A DNA stretch of 7,930 nucleotides from Dehalococcoidales bacterium (GTDB lineage: Bacteria > Chloroflexota > Dehalococcoidia > Dehalococcoidales > UBA3254): contig JAQULX010000117.1 of NCBI GenBank assembly GCA_028718465.1, positions 1-7,930 of the forward strand, in the 5' to 3' direction. The first letter of the stretch is position 1. Each line of letters starts with the position of its first letter. Of this stretch, positions 1 to 6,752 are shown one piece after another. A program made the translations under genes and the position numbers. The notes under the pieces are model-generated. The model saw nothing but the letters and a program-made list of their open reading frames with translations, was not told where the DNA came from and ran no database searches.

Positions 1-1
1 C

Positions 2-523
2 TTTGATAATCCTTCAGATTTGTGGAGAATTCTCGTAGTGGGAATACTGGCCTATGTGGGGCTGGTCTTCTTCCAGCGCATTAGCGGCAAGCGGACTCTT
101 TCTAAAATGAATGCTTTTGATTTGATTGTGACTGTCGCTTTGGGTTCAACCTTAGCTACAGTACTGCTTTCAAATGATGTGTCTCTATCTGAAGGTCTGC
201 TAGCATTTGCCATCCTGATGCTACTTCAATTTACTATTACCTGGCTATCAGTAAGAGTAAAACCCATTAAAAGCCTGGTAAAATCGGAACCGCGCCTGTT
301 GTTTTATCAAGGCAGTTACCTGGAACATGCTTTAAACAATGAGCGTGTTTTAAAAGAGGAGGTTAGACAAGCTATCCGGGCAACAGGAAAGGCTTCTCTG
401 GATGATGTAGCGGCAGTAGTGATGGAAACAGATGGATCCTTCTCGGTAATCGGACAAAGCAGAGGGAAATTAACGGCATTAGAGGATATCGATTTACCAG
501 ATAAGCAACGGCAATCTCAATGA
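2..523 (+). CDS. DUF421/YetF-family membrane protein, 5'-partial
   Basis: The frame is open from the first complete codon, so the true start lies left of the window; the TTG at 20 is only the first start-like codon inside it. The visible protein has two membrane segments (about residues 7-25 and 40-80 of the visible part). Between them is the family's SGKRTLSKMNAFDLIVTVALG block, followed by STLATVLLSNDVSLSEG. The soluble C-terminal domain carries an EPRLLFYQG strand, then the VRQAIRATGKASLDDVAAVV and METDGSFSVI segments that define the DUF421/YetF C-terminal fold. The length visible (173 residues) is nearly the whole of a usual family member. Members are membrane proteins of poorly defined role, often linked to stress or spore envelope. 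The gene ends with TGA at 521-523 and converges on the PRC-barrel gene, 93 bases away. Family assignment is firm; function is not known. Confidence 0.9.
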   Translation, partial: FDNPSDLWRILVVGILAYVGLVFFQRISGKRTLSKMNAFDLIVTVALGSTLATVLLSNDVSLSEGLLAFAILMLLQFTITWLSVRVKPIKSLVKSEPRLLFYQGSYLEHALNNERVLKEEVRQAIRATGKASLDDVAAVVMETDGSFSVIGQSRGKLTALEDIDLPDKQRQSQ

Positions 524-616
524 GATCGAGAACAGGTTTTGAATACAGATCGAAAAACAAGCCGGACTGCCGTAAAACCATTTCCCTGAGTCAAAAATAA
601 AATTAGATTGACGTTA

Positions 617-1402
617 TTATCGGGTTCTTTCGAAAACAGACTGTTTCTCCACCCTGGGCTCACTAGTCCAGTAACTTTCACGTTTATAATAACGGTGTAG
701 TCTGTCCTCATAATCCCTGGAAATTGGTTTTTCCTTATCGTATTCGGGAGCCTGTTTAATAGCTTCGCGGTTCAGATTAACGAATACTTTATGGTCATTC
801 CAGCTTACCTGTTTAGCCCATTGAGGAGGCAGCAGAACCTCTCCTCCCGGCCACCAGCTTTTCGTATCCACGATCAGGTAACGCACCCTCCAGGTTTCAT
901 TATCAATAATGAAGTCAGCAACATGCCCAATTTCTCCATCTTCAGCCTGAACGTTATATCCGCTCACTTCGTTTGAGCTTCTTAAATTGGGGTCCCATTT
1001 CTGCTCTTCGGAATTAGCTTCAGGCTGTCTATGCCGCTCACGATAAGGGTAATAATAAGGTCCCCAGGCATAAGGTCCGTACCAGTAGGCTGGCCATCCA
1101 TAATAGCCGTAGTAGTCAATTTCATACTGGCGCGATACCGGCTTATCGGCATCCCAGGAAGGACTATCTTCAATCTGCTTTTTAGTTAACCTGGTATGAA
1201 TTATCTTGTCATCTGCATTCATACCTGATACTGCATAAGGAGAGATTAAAACTTTCCTTCCCACAAGCCAACTCCCGGTATCCGCCACCAAATAGCGGAT
1301 AGTCCAGAACTTATCATCAAAGTAGAAGTCATTTACCTTGCCAATCTCTCCATCGGATGCACCCAATTTATAACTTCTGATGTCTTTAACTTTATATAGC
1401 AT
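617..1402 (-). CDS. Tandem PRC-barrel domain protein
   Basis: This 261-residue soluble protein has two PRC-barrel domains (about residues 3-78 and 147-222). They are clear internal duplicates: DGEIGKVNDFYFDDKFWTIR is matched by DGEIGHVADFIIDNETWRVR, and each is followed by a RYLVAD/RYLIVD strand and a VLISP/VLLPP strand. A tyrosine-, tryptophan- and proline-rich linker (about 96-120) joins them, and the tail is charged. PRC barrels occur in photosystem reaction-centre H subunits, in RimM and in many stress-related bacterial proteins. Here nothing points to photosynthesis, and a stress or scaffold role is only a guess. I chose ATG at 1402 because AGGAGG (1416-1411) sits 8 bases upstream; the TTG two codons earlier would leave only 2 bases. 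A weak promoter-like pair, TTGTAT (1577-1572) and TACTAA (1554-1549) with a 17-base spacer, lies about 150 bases upstream. The gene appears monocistronic. Confidence 0.9.
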   Translation of the reverse strand: MLYKVKDIRSYKLGASDGEIGKVNDFYFDDKFWTIRYLVADTGSWLVGRKVLISPYAVSGMNADDKIIHTRLTKKQIEDSPSWDADKPVSRQYEIDYYGYYGWPAYWYGPYAWGPYYYPYRERHRQPEANSEEQKWDPNLRSSNEVSGYNVQAEDGEIGHVADFIIDNETWRVRYLIVDTKSWWPGGEVLLPPQWAKQVSWNDHKVFVNLNREAIKQAPEYDKEKPISRDYEDRLHRYYKRESYWTSEPRVEKQSVFERTR

Positions 1403-1795
1403 GTCCAATGCCTCCTGTAATTTTCCTCGGGTCTGGTTTCAGGTTCCCTCACATTCATTCTCAACTTTTCAGTCGCCCGAAAACACAGCTTGTCATCGAG
1501 TAATCCCTGATACGCTGGTATCTAAGCCGTATTTAAGCGATTCACAGATTAGTATCTCCCTTATTAAGTTTATACAACAGTTAGCCATGATATTAATCAA
1601 CCATTTCACGTAGTCATTTTTCATATTACATTTAGTTGTAGCGTTTCCAAATTCAGGTTTCAGTTTTCCTCTTCGAAGTACTGTAAAACTAATGCCTGTG
1701 TTAACAAATATGCTAAAAGACGGAGTATGCCATTTTAAAATATTAATAGGCTATCTATGCTATTTGGTAAAGTCTTATCCGGGTAGGGAGGTGAG
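1403..1795. other. Intergenic region without a recognised gene
   Basis: This stretch separates the divergent PRC-barrel gene (-) and the cytochrome c remnant (+). Short open frames exist in it, but none has a convincing ribosome site, family motif or composition. It should hold the promoters of both neighbours. The only candidate I can point to is the weak minus-strand pair described for the PRC-barrel gene. I see no RNA gene or long repeat. Confidence 0.5.
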
Positions 1796-2078
1796 ATGGT
1801 AGTTCGGCTCTTTACAAAACGCTCTCTGATAATGAGTCTGGTTAGCGCTGTTATAGGGGCTGTAATATTCGGAGTCGTCGCTTGGTTGGCCAAGACCGGA
1901 ACAATCTTAAGGAGGAGAACATGAAGAGCACCCACCTTATACTGAAGAGACAGTAAAAAGAGCCATAACTCAAGGCGTTGACCCGGCTGGAGATCCCCGA
2001 GAAGAATATATGCCGCGCTGGCGTATGTCTCCGGAAGATTTAGATGACATTATCACTTACTTAAAACAATTACAGTAA
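1796..2078 (+). pseudogene. Membrane-anchored c-type cytochrome remnant, heme site deleted
   Basis: The first piece starts at ATG 1796, behind a GGAGG at 1787-1791. It encodes 42 residues with a basic N-terminus (VRLFTKRS) and a hydrophobic anchor (LIMSLVSAVIGAVIFGVVAW), then stops at TGA 1922-1924. In another frame, from about 1923 to TAA at 2076-2078, the sequence reads EEHPPYTEETVKRAITQGVD, then DPREEYMPRWRMSPEDLDDI and ITYLKQLQ. That is the usual end of a cytochrome c domain: the AIxxGxDP turn, the axial-ligand region MPRW with its methionine, and the last helix DLxxxIxYLK. The central part with the CxxCH heme-attachment motif is absent from all frames. An internal deletion of perhaps 50-80 codons, with a frame change near 1900-1923, explains the structure. 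An alternative is two genes, since an AAGGAGG and an ATGA overlap occur at 1909-1924, but the second frame closes after 11 codons. Loss of the CxxCH means no covalent heme and so no function. Confidence 0.7.
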
Positions 2079-2123
2079 ACCCCAGGCGTAGCCAATCAAC
2101 AGTTAGCCAAAATCTCCTAATTA

Positions 2124-2161
2124 CTCAGAATCATTGTGATTATTGAGCTTATTTTGTTTTT
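2124..2161 (+). terminator. Candidate rho-independent terminator after the cytochrome c remnant
   Basis: CTCA (2124-2127) pairs with TGAG (2144-2147), and AATCA (2129-2133) pairs with TGATT (2137-2141) around a TTG loop. A 1x2 internal mismatch separates the two helices. The stem is followed by the T-rich run CTTATTTTGTTTTT (2148-2161). It lies 46 bases after the cytochrome stop and is oriented for plus-strand transcripts. The opposite side has no T run, so it would not serve the minus-strand gene. The stem is AT-rich and modest. Confidence 0.5.
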
Positions 2162-2164
2162 GCC

Positions 2165-2668
2165 TCAGGTTATGTCAAAGAACTGTAAAATGTGAATTAT
2201 GAGAACGATATAGAAAGACAAGCTCAAACTGACATGGATAAATCTCCAGGGTTTTAATAGTCTACTAATAAGTCCAAATCTTAAGAGAAAACCGGTCAGT
2301 ACCATTATCGCCACTATGATAAACAGGGTCAGTCCAGTTGAATGAGGAGCCTCGAACCCAGACGGTCTTCCAGCCTGCTGAGTGTAGTGGATAGAGATCA
2401 GAAAGAAAGCAATCAGATTGCCGAAAACATGAACTTTAAACAGGGTCCCATATTTGCCACGGGAATGGCGTTTAAGATACGAATACAGCGGCGTGATAAT
2501 AGCAACATATCCAGCCCCAAACCAACCTAACCAGTGTGTGAAAGAGTAAGGCCCCAGAGGGAAGCGCCAGTCCCACCAGCGCTGGTAATTGCCGATTGAG
2601 ACAACGATTATCACCAAGAGAATCATCAGAACCAGCCAGAACTGAAAATTTGATAACGGGTTTCTCAA
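2165..2668 (-). CDS. Four-histidine integral membrane protein, cytochrome b-like
   Basis: This hydrophobic protein of 167 residues has about five membrane helices (roughly 9-26, 42-62, 78-96, 111-131 and 143-164). Two helices each carry a histidine pair 14 residues apart: H80/H94 in HVFGNLIAFFLISIHY and H145/H159 in HVSLSLSFYIVLIIH. That spacing within facing helices is the pattern of bis-heme b coordination in cytochrome b561, ferric-reductase-like and respiratory cytochrome b proteins. I therefore infer a quinone- or cytochrome-linked electron carrier; no exact family is recognised. H45 (THWLGWFGAGY) and the basic loop LKRHSRGKYG are also notable. I chose the TTG at 2668 because GGAGAG (2681-2676) is 7 bases upstream. 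The frame could start at another TTG at 2692, just after an in-frame stop, but that one has no ribosome site. It faces the decayed cytochrome c gene, a likely former redox partner. Confidence 0.75.
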   Translation of the reverse strand: MRNPLSNFQFWLVLMILLVIIVVSIGNYQRWWDWRFPLGPYSFTHWLGWFGAGYVAIITPLYSYLKRHSRGKYGTLFKVHVFGNLIAFFLISIHYTQQAGRPSGFEAPHSTGLTLFIIVAIMVLTGFLLRFGLISRLLKPWRFIHVSLSLSFYIVLIIHILQFFDIT

Positions 2669-2720
2669 TTGGTAACTCTCCGCTGCAAGCAAAAATTAAC
2701 TTGTGAGTCGCCTCACTTCC

Positions 2721-2761
2721 AATATCGCTATCTTATACTTACTATCTACTATAGCGATATT
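2721..2761. repeat. Perfect 11-bp inverted repeat upstream of the heme-protein gene
   Basis: AATATCGCTAT (2721-2731) is exactly inverted as ATAGCGATATT (2751-2761), with a 19-base spacer. The repeat lies 53-93 bases before the start of the minus-strand four-histidine protein. The spacer and inner arm contain -10-like sequences on both strands: TATACT at 2734-2739 (+) and TATAGT at 2753-2748 (-). This could be an operator for a dimeric regulator or a hairpin in a leader. No T tract follows on either side, so it is not a terminator. I know of no named site with this sequence. Confidence 0.55.
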
Positions 2762-2973
2762 CGATTTGCAAATGGACAACTCTGAATTAACTGATTTTAC
2801 TTTACTATTACTGCAGAAAGTGACCAACAAATGTGCCCTATTCAGCCCCAAAAGAGTAACCCGATCAAAGGCGAGGTATTGTCCGTAAGCTAATGCTAGT
2901 GTAGAATAAACATAATCAAAAAGAACCTTTTATGGATAATCTTTACAGTTTTCTCGAGAAAGGATAATCCGCT

Positions 2974-3152
2974 ATGAACACTCTTAACGGCAAGAACAAG
3001 GTTGAATTTATCTGGCAGGTAGCGGACTTGCTGCGCGGGCCTTACAAACCCAATCAATATAAAGATGCGATGCTGCCGTTGGGCAAAACCTGCTGAAGAA
3101 GGTTTATGAGCAAATACACAGGGAGAATCAATCTCAAACATCCGGTGTCTGA
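2974..3152 (+). pseudogene. Fragment of a type I restriction methylase (HsdM) N-terminus
   Basis: Starting at ATG 2974, with an AAAGGA at 2959-2964, 40 residues are read before TGA at 3094-3096. They contain FIWQVADLLRGPYKPNQYKD followed by AMLPL. This matches the conserved HsdM N-terminal helical domain, whose usual form is F-I-W-x-x-A-D-L-L-R-G-x-x-K-x-x-x-Y, then LPL and normally VLRRLD. Instead of that continuation the frame closes. A second frame from about 3084 gives NLLKKVYEQIHRENQSQTSG and stops at 3150-3152; I cannot place that part with confidence. An intact HsdM is about 500 residues with an NPPF catalytic motif, none of which is present here, and there is no hsdS or hsdR nearby. 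It is best read as the stub left by a deletion of a restriction-modification locus. An 11-codon open frame with no recognisable relative (2932-2967) ends just before it. Confidence 0.6.
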
Positions 3153-3200
3153 CTCCGATTATATTAGTATGGTATGTTTTGCGGGATATGAATTTTCCAT

Positions 3201-4463
3201 ATGAATAATAAATTCGATCGCGTGCCCCAACCCAAAGTGCCTCCAGCTTTTTTCTATGGTTATATCATCGTTTTAGTTCTTTTTATTCTGCAAATGGCGA
3301 TGACAGGTCCGCGCACCTCCTTTGGTGTCTTCATAAAGCCGCTCACTGCTGAATTTGATTGGCCCCGGGCTCTGGTGGCCGGGGCTTATTCACTCTCCTC
3401 GATTGTGCAGGGTTTCTCCGGGATCATGATGGGATGGTTAAACGACAGGTTGGGTCCCCGACTGGTTTTGACCATCTGCAGCGTGCTGGTGGGTGCAGGT
3501 TTGATGTTAATCTATTTTATTGATTCCGCCTGGCAGTTGTATTTCCTGTATGCGGTGCTGATCGGGAAAGGGATGGGAGGGCTCTTTGCTCCGCAAATGT
3601 CTACTGTGGCCAGGTGGTTTATCAAGCGCAGAAACATCATGACCGGTTTATTGATGGCGGGCAGAGGCGTAGCCGGTTTTATCGGTCCCATTATCATTAC
3701 CTGGCTCATCTATACTTATTCCTGGAGGCAAGCCTTTCTCTTAGTGGGTGCTACGGTTTTTATCCTGGTCATGGCAGGGGCCCAATTTATCCGGCGGGAC
3801 CCTTCCCAAATGGGACAACTCCCCTATGGTGAGAGAAGCGCACCGAAAGGTAAAAGTCGATCCGATGTCACAGGGTTATCCTTGAAACAGGCATTGTATA
3901 CCAGGAGGTTCTGGATATTTGCGATTATCATATTCTGTGCCGGTTTCTGCGTCAATACTCTAACCGTACATATCGCGCCTCTGGCTATCGATCACGGAAT
4001 TTCGCCGGCGGTGGCAGCCATAATATTATCTATTATGAACGGCACAACCATGGTGGCAACGATTGTGGTGGGTTTCGCGGCCGATAGAATTGGTATTCTA
4101 AGGGCTTTTACCACCAGTATTTTCCTTTTCTTTTCCATCTGGCTCTTACTATTACCGGTTACTTCTCCCTGGCTATTAGCCTTATTTGTGGTAATACTAT
4201 CGTTTGGGGCCGGCGGTATTGCGGTTATGGAATCCGGACTGACGGCCGAACTCTTTGGGATGAAAGCGCACGGGGCGATTTTGGGCTGTATTATTTTTAA
4301 CTGGACGCTGGGAGGCGCCTTAGGTACTTTTATAGCGGGCCTGGTATTTGATACTACCGGCAGCTACCAGTGGATTTTCTTAGCCTGCGGGATCCTCGTC
4401 ATGATTGCCTTTATTCTGGCAATTTCCCTGAACCGGTTAAGAAAAACAGAAACTGTTATATAG
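3201..4463 (+). CDS. MFS transporter, OFA/monocarboxylate-porter-like
   Basis: This 420-residue protein has about 12 membrane helices in two halves joined by a basic loop near 199-230. The N-terminus FFYGYIIV followed by GPRTSFGVFIKPLTAEFDWP is typical of oxalate/formate antiporter and monocarboxylate-porter-type carriers. Motif A, GWLNDRLGPR, is at 78-87 between helices 2 and 3, and a weaker copy, GFAADRIG (291-298), is in the second half. The substrate is probably a small organic anion, but this cannot be read from the sequence. An in-frame stop at 3189-3191 lies just before ATG 3201, which fixes the start at or after that codon. I see no good Shine-Dalgarno in front of it. The gene stands alone: the HsdM stub is upstream and a convergent MFS gene is downstream. 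Length is normal and the frame is intact. Confidence 0.88.
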   Translation: MNNKFDRVPQPKVPPAFFYGYIIVLVLFILQMAMTGPRTSFGVFIKPLTAEFDWPRALVAGAYSLSSIVQGFSGIMMGWLNDRLGPRLVLTICSVLVGAGLMLIYFIDSAWQLYFLYAVLIGKGMGGLFAPQMSTVARWFIKRRNIMTGLLMAGRGVAGFIGPIIITWLIYTYSWRQAFLLVGATVFILVMAGAQFIRRDPSQMGQLPYGERSAPKGKSRSDVTGLSLKQALYTRRFWIFAIIIFCAGFCVNTLTVHIAPLAIDHGISPAVAAIILSIMNGTTMVATIVVGFAADRIGILRAFTTSIFLFFSIWLLLLPVTSPWLLALFVVILSFGAGGIAVMESGLTAELFGMKAHGAILGCIIFNWTLGGALGTFIAGLVFDTTGSYQWIFLACGILVMIAFILAISLNRLRKTETVI

Positions 4464-4484
4464 AGCGGGAATAATATGATGGCA

Positions 4485-4506
4485 AAAGGGAAATCTCTTT
4501 CTCTTT
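4485..4506. terminator. Weak hairpin between convergent MFS genes
   Basis: AAAGGGAAA (4485-4493) can pair with TTTCTCTTT (4498-4506) around a TCTC loop, with one G-T wobble. It occupies the 43-base gap between the two stop codons and directly abuts the stop of the minus-strand gene. Such a short convergent gap usually holds a bidirectional terminator. The stem is AT-rich and the T tracts are poor on both sides, so this is tentative. Confidence 0.3.
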
Positions 4507-5898
4507 CTACTCTCTTCTGGACGTCTTCTTAAACGCCTCAACGGAGGCATTCTTCGGGACCATGTAGATCAGCGGCAACGAGAACAACATCAATACTCCG
4601 ATCCCTATTAGCACCAGGAAGAAGCCCTGCTCGATGCTGCTGGAATTGTGCAATGCCAAGGTCATGGTGGCGATGCCGATGGCGCCGCCAACCTGCCTGA
4701 ACATTCCTCGTACTCCTGTGATTGTCCCTACTCTCTCCGGCATCAATTCGATGCAGGCGTTATTGGCGGCTGGAAGCGTAATGCCCTGGGCTACTCCGTT
4801 GACCAGCAAAATCAATCCTAAAAGCACAAAGCTGTTCATCTGCCATCCGAAAATGGTGGTCTCCGGATTCACGATGGCCATTATGCCGACGGTCGCAGCT
4901 GTAACAATCGTACCGATTACCATCGGCTGGCGGTATCCCCAACGCAACAGGGAAATACTGACTAAGGCTGAAGCTATTAAAACTCCGATTGATCTGGGTG
5001 TCATGATCAGTCCGCTTTCGAAAGTAGACATGCCGAATATCGTAATGGCATACAGTGGAATAAAGCTGGTAATTGCGAATAGTCCAAGACCCAGGATAAA
5101 GTTAAGTACGTTGGCAGCCAAGAAACGTTTCTCCTGAAGTATCTCTACATCGATTATCGGATTTATCACCCTAACCTGCCGGCGCATGAATATTATGATC
5201 AAGACCACGCCAGCGGCAAACAAAAGTCCTACCGCCGTCCATGGGATTCCCTGTTCGGTGTTCCCCATCAGGCTGATTCCCGCTAAAAAGGTTGAAATAA
5301 TGACCATAAGAAATCCGGCTCCCACCAGGTCCAACTTGCTGGCTTTGCCGCGGTTTTTGGGTAATAAGATGATGATTGCAATCAATATCAGAATGCCGAA
5401 AGGTACAAAAATCCAGAAGCTGGACTGCCAGCCGAAGGCTGTAACTAACCAGCCTCCTAAATTAGGACCGAATATTGTGCCAATGGCATAAACACTGGAA
5501 AGAAATCCGATGTACTGTTGGCGGCGGCTGCTGAACTCTTCAGCGATTACGGAAGTGCCTACCGGCAGCAGCCCGCCTATTCCCAGTCCCTGGATAAGGC
5601 GGAAAACAATCAATAGTATGATGTTTGGCGCTATGGCGCAAAGCAATGAACCGACTGTAAAAAGGATTATGCACATTATAAAGGTTATCTTGCTGCCATA
5701 AGCATCGGAGATTTTGCCTATCAGAGGCATACCCGCGGTGGCGGCCACCTGACTCACACTGAACACCCATCCGGCCACTATGAGTGTAGTATCAAATGCT
5801 GAGACGATTTGAGGAAAAGCTACTGCCACTACAGTGGTGCTGATAGCGGCCATCAGCATTCCGATGCTGACCACTGCAAATATCAGGTATTTCTTCAT
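4507..5898 (-). CDS. MFS multidrug efflux transporter, DHA2 (14-helix, EmrB/QacA type)
   Basis: This 463-residue inner-membrane protein likely exports drugs or other toxic compounds by proton antiport. Motifs are clear. Helix 1 ends with the DHA2-type signature region STTVVAVAFPQI (20-31). Motif A is GKISDAYGSK (61-70). Motif B is FRLIQGLGIGG (99-109). The antiporter motif C is GTIFGPNLGGWL (140-151). The second half has VNGVAQGITLPAANN (367-381) and GVRGMFRQVGGAIG (395-408), also usual in the EmrB/QacA group. About 14 helices are predicted, with the two extra central ones near 190-240. Length fits the family. ATG 5898 directly precedes MKKYLIF and follows an A/G-rich stretch (AAAGAAAGCAGAG) that is only a moderate ribosome site. 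No EmrA-like membrane-fusion partner or regulator is adjacent, so the cognate regulator must be elsewhere. The substrate is not predictable. Confidence 0.92.
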   Translation of the reverse strand: MKKYLIFAVVSIGMLMAAISTTVVAVAFPQIVSAFDTTLIVAGWVFSVSQVAATAGMPLIGKISDAYGSKITFIMCIILFTVGSLLCAIAPNIILLIVFRLIQGLGIGGLLPVGTSVIAEEFSSRRQQYIGFLSSVYAIGTIFGPNLGGWLVTAFGWQSSFWIFVPFGILILIAIIILLPKNRGKASKLDLVGAGFLMVIISTFLAGISLMGNTEQGIPWTAVGLLFAAGVVLIIIFMRRQVRVINPIIDVEILQEKRFLAANVLNFILGLGLFAITSFIPLYAITIFGMSTFESGLIMTPRSIGVLIASALVSISLLRWGYRQPMVIGTIVTAATVGIMAIVNPETTIFGWQMNSFVLLGLILLVNGVAQGITLPAANNACIELMPERVGTITGVRGMFRQVGGAIGIATMTLALHNSSSIEQGFFLVLIGIGVLMLFSLPLIYMVPKNASVEAFKKTSRRE

Positions 5899-6105
5899 GC
5901 TCTGCTTTCTTTATCCCAGAAACAACAAAGGGATATTCAAAAATACTGATGGTTCCATTATTCAAGATTTATCGCAGTCAGAAATGCCTGTTCATCAAAG
6001 TATTCAAAATATCGCTGCGAAATCAGTTTTCTTTACTCTGCTTCTCCATACCTTAACAGGCGCAAGAGAATGGTACTGTGGCTACAACTTCGCTAATACC
6101 CGTCC

Positions 6106-6136
6106 TTTCGCAGGAAGAACGAGTGACGCAATCTCC
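6106..6136. repeat. Degraded dispersed repeat, copy 1
   Basis: TTTCGCAGGAAGAACG followed by AGTGACGCAATCTCC resembles the palindromic intergenic repeat known from many bacteria, whose core reads TTGCGAG...GACGAAGCAATCTC. Relative to that core, AAG is missing between GACG and CAATCT. Copy 2 lies about 75 bases to the right. The assignment comes from memory of the consensus. Confidence 0.4.
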
Positions 6137-6171
6137 AACTTAACACTTTGGGCAGTCTGGAAAGGCGCCTA

Positions 6172-6197
6172 GTACTACTCGCCCGTGCGAGTAGTAC
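6172..6197. repeat. Strong 11-bp stem-loop
   Basis: GTACTACTCGC (6172-6182) and GCGAGTAGTAC (6187-6197) are perfect inverted arms around a CCGT loop. The stem has six G-C pairs and would be stable in RNA or single-stranded DNA. No T run follows on either strand, so it is probably not a rho-independent terminator. Its right arm overlaps the start of repeat copy 2, which suggests it is part of the same element. Confidence 0.65.
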
Positions 6198-6216
6198 AGT
6201 GACGAAGCAATCTGAG
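6184..6216. repeat. Degraded dispersed repeat, copy 2
   Basis: CGTGCGAGTAGTACAG followed by TGACGAAGCAATCTGAG contains an intact GACGAAGCAATCT core and a GCGAG left part in the same orientation as copy 1. The shared AGTGACG(AAG)CAATCT string makes the two copies direct repeats of each other. Confidence 0.45.
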
Positions 6217-6553
6217 CTCAATGTGATTCAAATAAGCTTGAATAAAAAACACCAGTATGGTTCTAGTATACATCAGTGCGCTCTCAATGCCTATAGACCC
6301 TTAATAGAGACCATCGGAATATGCATAAGAACAACCGCTACGCCCGTCAAGTTACGATCAGAAAAATGATAGTTCTAACAAATAGCAAATATTATGGTGA
6401 AAGAGAATATATGGAAGAGTAGCAGAAACTTTACCTAAATATTATTAGAATACATCCCAGCCGCGGAATAACCGAAAATTTTGAATTGTGCTAGAACTGC
6501 ATGCGTTTGGAAGTTATAAATAGATGGTAAAACCGAAAGTCTGGGAGATTTTT

Positions 6554-6748
6554 ATGAAATATAAAGTTAATTTGCAAGAAACGAGCGAAGGATTTGCAGT
6601 GTGGGTCCCAGGCCTTCCAGGCTGTTGGTATCAGGGAAAAACCGAGAGAGAAGCTCTTGAAAACATTAAGGACGCTTTGGATTCCTATTTGGAAACAGTT
6701 GAGGAGCTAAGCAAAGACAGCAAATCAAGCTATGTAGAAGTCGAATAG
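6554..6748 (+). CDS. hicB: HicB-like antitoxin, short form
   Basis: The 64-residue protein has the partially degraded RNase-H-like fold of the HicB antitoxin family. Its strands are YKVNLQETSEGFAVWVPGLP, then the hallmark PGLPGCWYQGKTEREALENI and a helix ALDSYLETVEE. It has no C-terminal DNA-binding domain and ends in SYVEVE, as many short HicB proteins do. I chose ATG 6554 because GGGAG (6543-6547) sits 6 bases upstream; the ATG at 6524 would add ten residues (VKPKVWEIFM) outside the family's alignment. A HicA toxin remnant begins 4 bases after the stop, so the pair was co-transcribed in the order antitoxin-toxin. In such pairs HicB neutralises the mRNA-cleaving HicA. Here the toxin is broken, so the intact antitoxin is an orphan. 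It might still counter a HicA elsewhere in the genome, but that cannot be judged from this window. Confidence 0.88.
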   Translation: MKYKVNLQETSEGFAVWVPGLPGCWYQGKTEREALENIKDALDSYLETVEELSKDSKSSYVEVE

Positions 6749-6752
6749 ATTA

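Larger units (their letters stand above)
5899..6553. other. 650-base gap with degraded repeats, no recognised gene
   Basis: This gap lies between the divergent efflux gene (-) and the HicB-like gene (+). Open frames of up to about 110 codons cross parts of it, but they have neither ribosome sites nor recognisable motifs, and one simply runs out of the efflux gene antisense. The middle (6106-6216) holds two degraded copies of a dispersed repeat and a strong hairpin. The right end should contain the hicB promoter. I see no RNA gene. Confidence 0.5.

Noticed and set aside
2896..3141. Minus-strand open frame of 81 codons
   Set aside because: It is antisense to the HsdM fragment, whose FIWQVADLLRG motif is specific. 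No ribosome site was seen.
4634..5137. Long plus-strand open frame of 167 codons
   Set aside because: It is antisense to the DHA2 transporter, which has all its family motifs in frame. The plus-strand translation has no recognisable motif.
6148..6369. Plus-strand open frame across the repeat region
   Set aside because: It begins inside the repeat and hairpin area and has no ribosome site and no family similarity that I can see.
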